This document shows positions 60,434-64,000 of a DNA stretch of 64,000 bases, piece after piece. The notes beneath the pieces were generated by a model. It worked only from the letters and a program-made list of their open reading frames with translations, did not search any database and was not told the DNA's origin. The stretch is from NCBI RefSeq assembly GCF_000376445.1, contig NZ_AQXI01000001.1:1148962-1212961 (forward strand), in the 5' to 3' direction. The position numbers were made by a program, and so were the translations under genes. Origin of the DNA: Haladaptatus paucihalophilus DX253 (GTDB lineage: Archaea; Halobacteriota; Halobacteria; Halobacteriales; Haladaptataceae). How positions within the stretch are numbered: position 1 is the stretch's first letter; every line of letters starts with the position of its first letter.

Positions 60434-61350
60434 TGTCGAGCGAACCAGCAATTCGCCCCGGGGAATTCGTCAGGAACTTGCGTCGATTCCGGTACCGGGA
60501 ACTGCTGATGGCGATAGCGACCGTGGCGGTCGTCGTCGCCGCAATCGGTCTCTTCCCCGGCGTGGAGAACGTGACGAACGGGCTGAAGACGAACGCGACG
60601 ACGACGGACCTCGCGCTCTTCGTCGCCCTCATCGTGTTGGCCGCGATGGTGAAGGGGATGGTCGGGTTCGGCTTCGCGCTCATCGCCACGCCGCTCGCGG
60701 CGTCGGTGATGAACGTCGAAATCGCCGTCGTCGTCCTCGCGATTCCGCCGTGGATGATAAACGTCTTTCAGGTGGGCGAGACGGACACCGGCCTCGAATT
60801 CGTCCGCCGGGAGTGGTCGCTCATCGGCCTCGCGCTCGTCGGGAGCATCGCGGGCGTCTTCTTCTTCTCCGCGTTCAAAACCAGCGCGCTGGTGACGTTC
60901 CTCATCGGCCTCGTCCTGTTCGGCTACGTCCTGTTCCAACTCGGCAAGGGGTTCGTCTCCGTGGAGGGAACGCACAATCCCGTCGCCCTCGGCGTCGTCG
61001 GCCTCTTGGAGGGGTTCCTCCTCGGCGCGGCCAATCTCGGCCCGCTCTTGCCGACGTACCTCCACACGTTCGAGCGCGACACGGAACGGTACGTCGGCGG
61101 CCTCTCGATGGTGCTCGGTCTGGTGTTCACCGCGAAAATCGCCCAGATGTTGGCAACTGGAGTCATGACTTCCTACCACCTCTGGCTGGGTTCGACGCTC
61201 GCCGTCGTCACCCTCGTCGGGTTGTTCGCCGGGACCTACCTTCGGCGCGTCGAGATAGACGAACGAAAGTTCAACTGGCTGGTTGTCGGCATCCTGCTGG
61301 TCATCTCGCTGAAAATCTTCTCGAAGACTGTTCCGGCGCTGTTCTTCTGA
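60433..61350 (+). CDS. TauE/SafE family membrane exporter
   Basis: A 305-residue membrane protein with about eight helices. The first repeat carries FVALIVLAAMVKGMVGFGFALIATPLAAS (in part; the VGFGFAL turn is characteristic) and the second GLLEGFLLGAANLGPLLPTYL. The family moves sulfite, sulfoacetate or other organosulfur anions. An N-terminal soluble stretch of ~25 residues precedes the first helix. The rhodanese gene is too far away (55.4 kb) to imply a shared operon. Confidence 0.85.
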   Translation: MSSEPAIRPGEFVRNLRRFRYRELLMAIATVAVVVAAIGLFPGVENVTNGLKTNATTTDLALFVALIVLAAMVKGMVGFGFALIATPLAASVMNVEIAVVVLAIPPWMINVFQVGETDTGLEFVRREWSLIGLALVGSIAGVFFFSAFKTSALVTFLIGLVLFGYVLFQLGKGFVSVEGTHNPVALGVVGLLEGFLLGAANLGPLLPTYLHTFERDTERYVGGLSMVLGLVFTAKIAQMLATGVMTSYHLWLGSTLAVVTLVGLFAGTYLRRVEIDERKFNWLVVGILLVISLKIFSKTVPALFF

Positions 61351-61353
61351 GAA

Positions 61354-61692
61354 TTATCGTACCGCGGCGACTCGCCACTCGTCGTCCGAGATTCGCTGTT
61401 CTGCGATGGTTTCGCCGTCGCCCAGCAGACGGAACGAGAAGCCGTCGCCGCTCCGTTCTGTCTGGAGTCGAATCGTCCGAACGTCGGCCTCGACTTCGGT
61501 CCGTCGTTCGTTCGGGAGCCAGTCGTCGCGGATAGCCGTCAAGCCGAAATCGCCGTAGGTGAGACGAGTCGACTCCTCGATGGTTCCGTCGGCGCGAACC
61601 TCGCCGATGATCCCCTCGTTACCCGCTCCCTCTCGAACGACGAGCGTGTACGTCGTGCGTGACATGGACGGACGTTCGTCGTCGTCGGCCAT
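61354..61692 (-). CDS. Haloarchaeal hypothetical protein
   Basis: A 112-residue acidic protein from base 61692 (MADDDERPSMSRTTYTLVV); a TTTTAC element on the minus strand about 26 bp upstream supports this start, though Met at 61665 is possible. It has alternating beta strands (TYTLVVREG, IIGEVRADG, FSFRLLGDG). No domain recognised. Convergent with the TauE/SafE gene, stops 3 bp apart. Confidence 0.6.
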   Translation of the reverse strand: MADDDERPSMSRTTYTLVVREGAGNEGIIGEVRADGTIEESTRLTYGDFGLTAIRDDWLPNERRTEVEADVRTIRLQTERSGDGFSFRLLGDGETIAEQRISDDEWRVAAVR

Positions 61693-61721
61693 CCACGCCG
61701 GGGTTGCACACGCAGGGGCTT

Positions 61722-62033
61722 TTACTCGACCCGTTCGAGGACGATTCCGTCATCGAAACCGCCCCGCTCGGCCGCCTTCTCTGCCCGGAGGCGTTCCAGT
61801 TCGTCGGGCGAGATTCCCTTCCCCTCGGCCAGCGCGTAGACGACTTCGAGCACGTCGGCCAGTTCCATCACCTCGCCCGACTCGCGGAACTCCGCGACCT
61901 CCTCGTCCAACTTCTCGGCGAGTCGTCGTTCGTGTTCGTCCGAGTCGGCGACGTGCGTCACCGGCCGTTCGTCGTTTTCCTCGATGATGTCGGGGATGTG
62001 GTCGCGCACCAGCTTGTCGTACGTCCGAACCAT
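61722..62033 (-). CDS. MazG-like nucleotide pyrophosphohydrolase
   Basis: A 103-residue protein (MVRTYDKLVRDHIPDII). All-alpha NTP-PPase pattern: KLDEEVAEFRESGEVMELADVLEVVYALAE (in part) gives the E-x-x-E and E-x-x-D metal motifs. It would hydrolyse a (d)NTP to the monophosphate, clearing damaged nucleotides. The small form, ~100 residues, is a single-domain member. Confidence 0.88.
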   Translation of the reverse strand: MVRTYDKLVRDHIPDIIEENDERPVTHVADSDEHERRLAEKLDEEVAEFRESGEVMELADVLEVVYALAEGKGISPDELERLRAEKAAERGGFDDGIVLERVE

Positions 62034-62148
62034 ACCAGTCGTGACAGAAACGATACTGAAAAGGACACCGTTCGAGGAATTTCGGCCCATCGTCTGTCCA
62101 CGCACGTTACATCGCCGTCAACCCACCGTCGTTCGCTCCCGCCGCTCG

Positions 62149-62571
62149 TCACGTTTTTCGTCCCGTCACCGATTCCATGCGGAGTTCGTACAGTTCGGGT
62201 TCCACGTCCGAAATCGACTCGTCGAAGATCCTGAGCGGGATGAACCGTTCGTTTATCGCCGTGTCGTCGAGCGAATCCGACGCCGGGACGAGGCGTCCCG
62301 TCACGAGGATGCTCCACGAGTCGTCGTCCGCGAACTCGTAGACGACGAAACTGGCGGTGTCGGTTCCCTCCACGAACGACAGCTTTTCGCCCCCCTCCTC
62401 GACGCCGAACCGGAGCAGGATGCGCTCGCCGTCGTAGTGGAACGCGACGGGGATGGAGTAGGCGTCGTCGCCGCGGGCGAGCGAGAGGACACCGGTTTCG
62501 GCCTCGCGTAGCTTCCGTTCGATCTCCGTTTTGTCCATGCCGAAGGTGTAGACGAACTCGACGTGTTCCAT
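62149..62571 (-). CDS. Pyridoxamine 5'-phosphate oxidase-family protein
   Basis: A 140-residue split-barrel protein: TGVLSLARGDDAYSIPVAFHYDGERILLRFG (in part), ASFVVYEFADDDSWSILVTGRL and an acidic tail including RIFDESISDVEPELYEL. It resembles the gene at 1579-2028 in strand order. FMN or F420 binding is likely but the substrate unknown. Divergent from the next gene. Confidence 0.82.
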   Translation of the reverse strand: MEHVEFVYTFGMDKTEIERKLREAETGVLSLARGDDAYSIPVAFHYDGERILLRFGVEEGGEKLSFVEGTDTASFVVYEFADDDSWSILVTGRLVPASDSLDDTAINERFIPLRIFDESISDVEPELYELRMESVTGRKT

Positions 62572-62684
62572 ACGGGTAGTACGACGGGGGACCTAATAGG
62601 TCGGCCGCATCGGACGGTCGTCGCGTGACGAAAACCGGAACCGGATGCGAGCGTCTTTTCCCGCGTCCGGGCGGACCGTCCACC

Positions 62685-63269
62685 ATGAGTGAAGACACGC
62701 GATTCCGCGTCCTCGCCGCGCCGGAGGAGGGACCGCTCCGCCTGCTGAACCGGGAGACGTACGAACCCGTCGTCACCGCCACCGACGGCCACGGCGCGTC
62801 GGTCGCCGAACTGCACCCCGGCTACTGCATCGACGCCGACCTCGATTGGACGACGAGCGAACCGACGATTCGGTCGTTCTCGGTGGTTCGACGAACGCTG
62901 TACGCCTTCGCCGACGGAATCGAACCCGTCTTCGAGGCCGCCCAGCAAACGTGGACGGAGGCACAGATGGCTGGCGATTCGATGAACAGTCGCGTGACGC
63001 GCAACACGGACAACGAGGTCAACGGCGTCCTCTACGTGTTCGCCGAGGACGACAGGGGGAGCGTCTTCGAGGCGTTCCGCGAGGGCACCCGCCCGGTCGA
63101 ACCGCTGGTGGAGAGAGTAAACGAGGAGGAAGGGGACGCGCCGCGGGAGGTGTTCGTCCTCCGACCCGCTGACGGGGCGTACGTCATCGTCACCATCGCG
63201 CTCCGGAAGGGCGGCCAGTTCGCGGGGACGCTCCGGGATACCTACGATTGTCCGTCGCCGGTGGAGTGA
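62685..63269 (+). CDS. Haloarchaeal hypothetical protein (DUF6663-like)
   Basis: A 194-residue acidic protein from ATG 62685 (MSEDTRFRVLAAPEEGPLR). An N-terminal beta part (RLLNRETYEPVVTA, LHPGYCIDADLDW) is followed by helices and AYVIVTIALRKGGQFAGTL. No enzyme motif is visible. The resemblance to DUF6663 is a recollection, not a search result. Confidence 0.65.
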   Translation: MSEDTRFRVLAAPEEGPLRLLNRETYEPVVTATDGHGASVAELHPGYCIDADLDWTTSEPTIRSFSVVRRTLYAFADGIEPVFEAAQQTWTEAQMAGDSMNSRVTRNTDNEVNGVLYVFAEDDRGSVFEAFREGTRPVEPLVERVNEEEGDAPREVFVLRPADGAYVIVTIALRKGGQFAGTLRDTYDCPSPVE

Positions 63270-63457
63270 ACTGGGACGATTCTACCCGTTCGGAAACGCA
63301 AATTTTCCACATCCTACCGTCCACAGCGTCCCGTCGAGGTAGTCGGTAGAATGTGAGTTAATTGATGAATGAGTGAAGCGGTTGCGGCGGCGCGAGAGGG
63401 CGGTGAAAATTCAAAAACGAACCGACCTAAAACGCGTTGAAACGACTAGTTCGCCGG

Positions 63458-64000
63458 TCAGTCGTCCATCGGTTCGGCGGCACCCTCGCCCATCGAGACG
63501 TGCGCCTCTTCGCTGAGTTCCGTGTTGGGGAGCGTGAGCGCCACGACGAACGCGAGCGCGAGCACGCCGGTTCCGGCGAGGAACACCGTGTCGATGCTGT
63601 TGGCCAGCGCCGTGACGACGACATTGTGTATCCCCGCCGGGAGCGCGCTGATGGTCTTCGGGTCGATGCTGCCGCCGGACGCCGCGAGGGTTCCCGAACC
63701 GGCCTTCGCGCCGAAGGCGTCGGAGAGGCGGTGGGTGAGCTGGTTCGTCAGGAGCGCACCGAAGACGGCGACCCCGATGGAGCTACCGAGGCTCCGACTG
63801 AACGTGACGGAGGTCGTCGCAACGCCGAGGTCCTCGCGCTCGACGGCGTTCTGCACCGCGACGGTGAGGACGGGCATGACGAACCCGAGACCCATCCCGG
63901 TGACGAACATGAACGCGGTCGATTCCGTGGAGGTCGTCGCCGGGGACATGGTGTGAAGCAACCAGTAGCCGACGGTGCCGACCACGGTGCCGACGACGGC
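63458..64000 (-). CDS. MFS drug exporter (EmrB/QacA type), C-terminal part
   Basis: Only the last ~180 residues are present; the 5' part lies beyond base 64000. The segment reads FMFVTGMGLGFVMPVLTVAVQ, then ATTSVTFSRSLGSSIGVAVFGALLTNQL (in part), two of the conserved motifs of 14-helix DHA2 exporters, and LAGTGVLALAFVVALTLPNTEL as the last helix. Such proton-driven pumps export drugs, dyes or other lipophilic compounds. Substrate unknown. Confidence 0.87.
   Translation of the reverse strand, partial: AVVGTVVGTVGYWLLHTMSPATTSTESTAFMFVTGMGLGFVMPVLTVAVQNAVEREDLGVATTSVTFSRSLGSSIGVAVFGALLTNQLTHRLSDAFGAKAGSGTLAASGGSIDPKTISALPAGIHNVVVTALANSIDTVFLAGTGVLALAFVVALTLPNTELSEEAHVSMGEGAAEPMDD

Overview
The window is a 64-kb stretch of chromosome from a halophilic archaeon (class Halobacteria). 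Evidence: strongly acidic predicted proteins, archaeal-only genes (replication factor C large subunit, aIF1A, aIF5A with deoxyhypusine synthase), haloarchaeal regulator families (HTH-10/bacterio-opsin-activator type, HalOD1, FilR1-type), twin-arginine secreted lipoproteins, four-base ATGA overlaps inside operons and TATA boxes about 26 bp before leaderless starts. Most of the window is GC-rich. About 32.3-37.0 kb is clearly poorer in GC and holds small accessory genes. The genus cannot be fixed from the sequence alone.

Layout. 0-7.5 kb: end of a GNAT acetyltransferase gene, an HTH-10 regulator, a HalOD1 protein, a flavin/PPOX-like protein, a PhzF-like epimerase, an arsenite module (arsR-acr3 with two operator-like repeats), a DNA-methyltransferase remnant, rfcL, a membrane protein and a GNAT gene that has lost its core. 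7.6-12.4 kb: NhaC antiporter, a three-gene polar amino-acid ABC transporter, half-size heme A synthase. 12.6-18.6 kb: degenerate M24 peptidase, malic enzyme-Pta fusion with a duplicated 3' end, DUF3592 protein, RNase HI. 18.7-24.9 kb: a complete dipeptide/oligopeptide ABC operon. 24.9-31.8 kb: HAD phosphatase, two moeA-type genes (one a frameshifted MoeA-substrate-binding fusion), GIDE-like membrane protein, small heat-shock protein, UbiB/ABC1 kinase.

32.3-37.0 kb is an accessory island: small membrane proteins (one interrupted by a stop), a RelBE-like toxin-antitoxin pair with a palindromic operator, a lipoprotein, two paralogous membrane proteins, and a dispersed ATAAGCGG-containing repeat. 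37-43 kb: an aminotransferase carrying a 48-bp palindromic in-frame insertion, a PIN-like RNA-ligase-partner protein, then the translation-factor modification locus aIF5A - agmatinase - Nif3-like - deoxyhypusine synthase. The intergenic gaps of that locus contain two candidate structured RNAs and a 22-bp-period repeat. 43-48.2 kb: PPOX protein, a secreted protein with a broken start, a flavin-dependent halogenase-like enzyme divergent from a FilR1-type regulator, and a voltage-gated K+ channel with a C-terminal zinc ribbon. 48.4-54.8 kb: one giant (2137-residue) cell-surface protein of Ig-like repeats. 55-64 kb: cold-shock protein, rhodanese, aIF1A, PEP carboxykinase, fructosamine kinase, HAD hydrolase, TauE/SafE exporter, MazG-like and PPOX proteins, and the end of an MFS drug exporter gene.

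How the genes fit together: malic enzyme and PEP carboxykinase indicate growth on C4 acids, amino acids or peptides, which the two ABC importers would supply. The 39.3-43.0 kb locus encodes a factor (aIF5A) with the enzyme that modifies it and the agmatinase that would finish the modification. No CRISPR array, tRNA, rRNA, complete insertion sequence or prophage was recognised.
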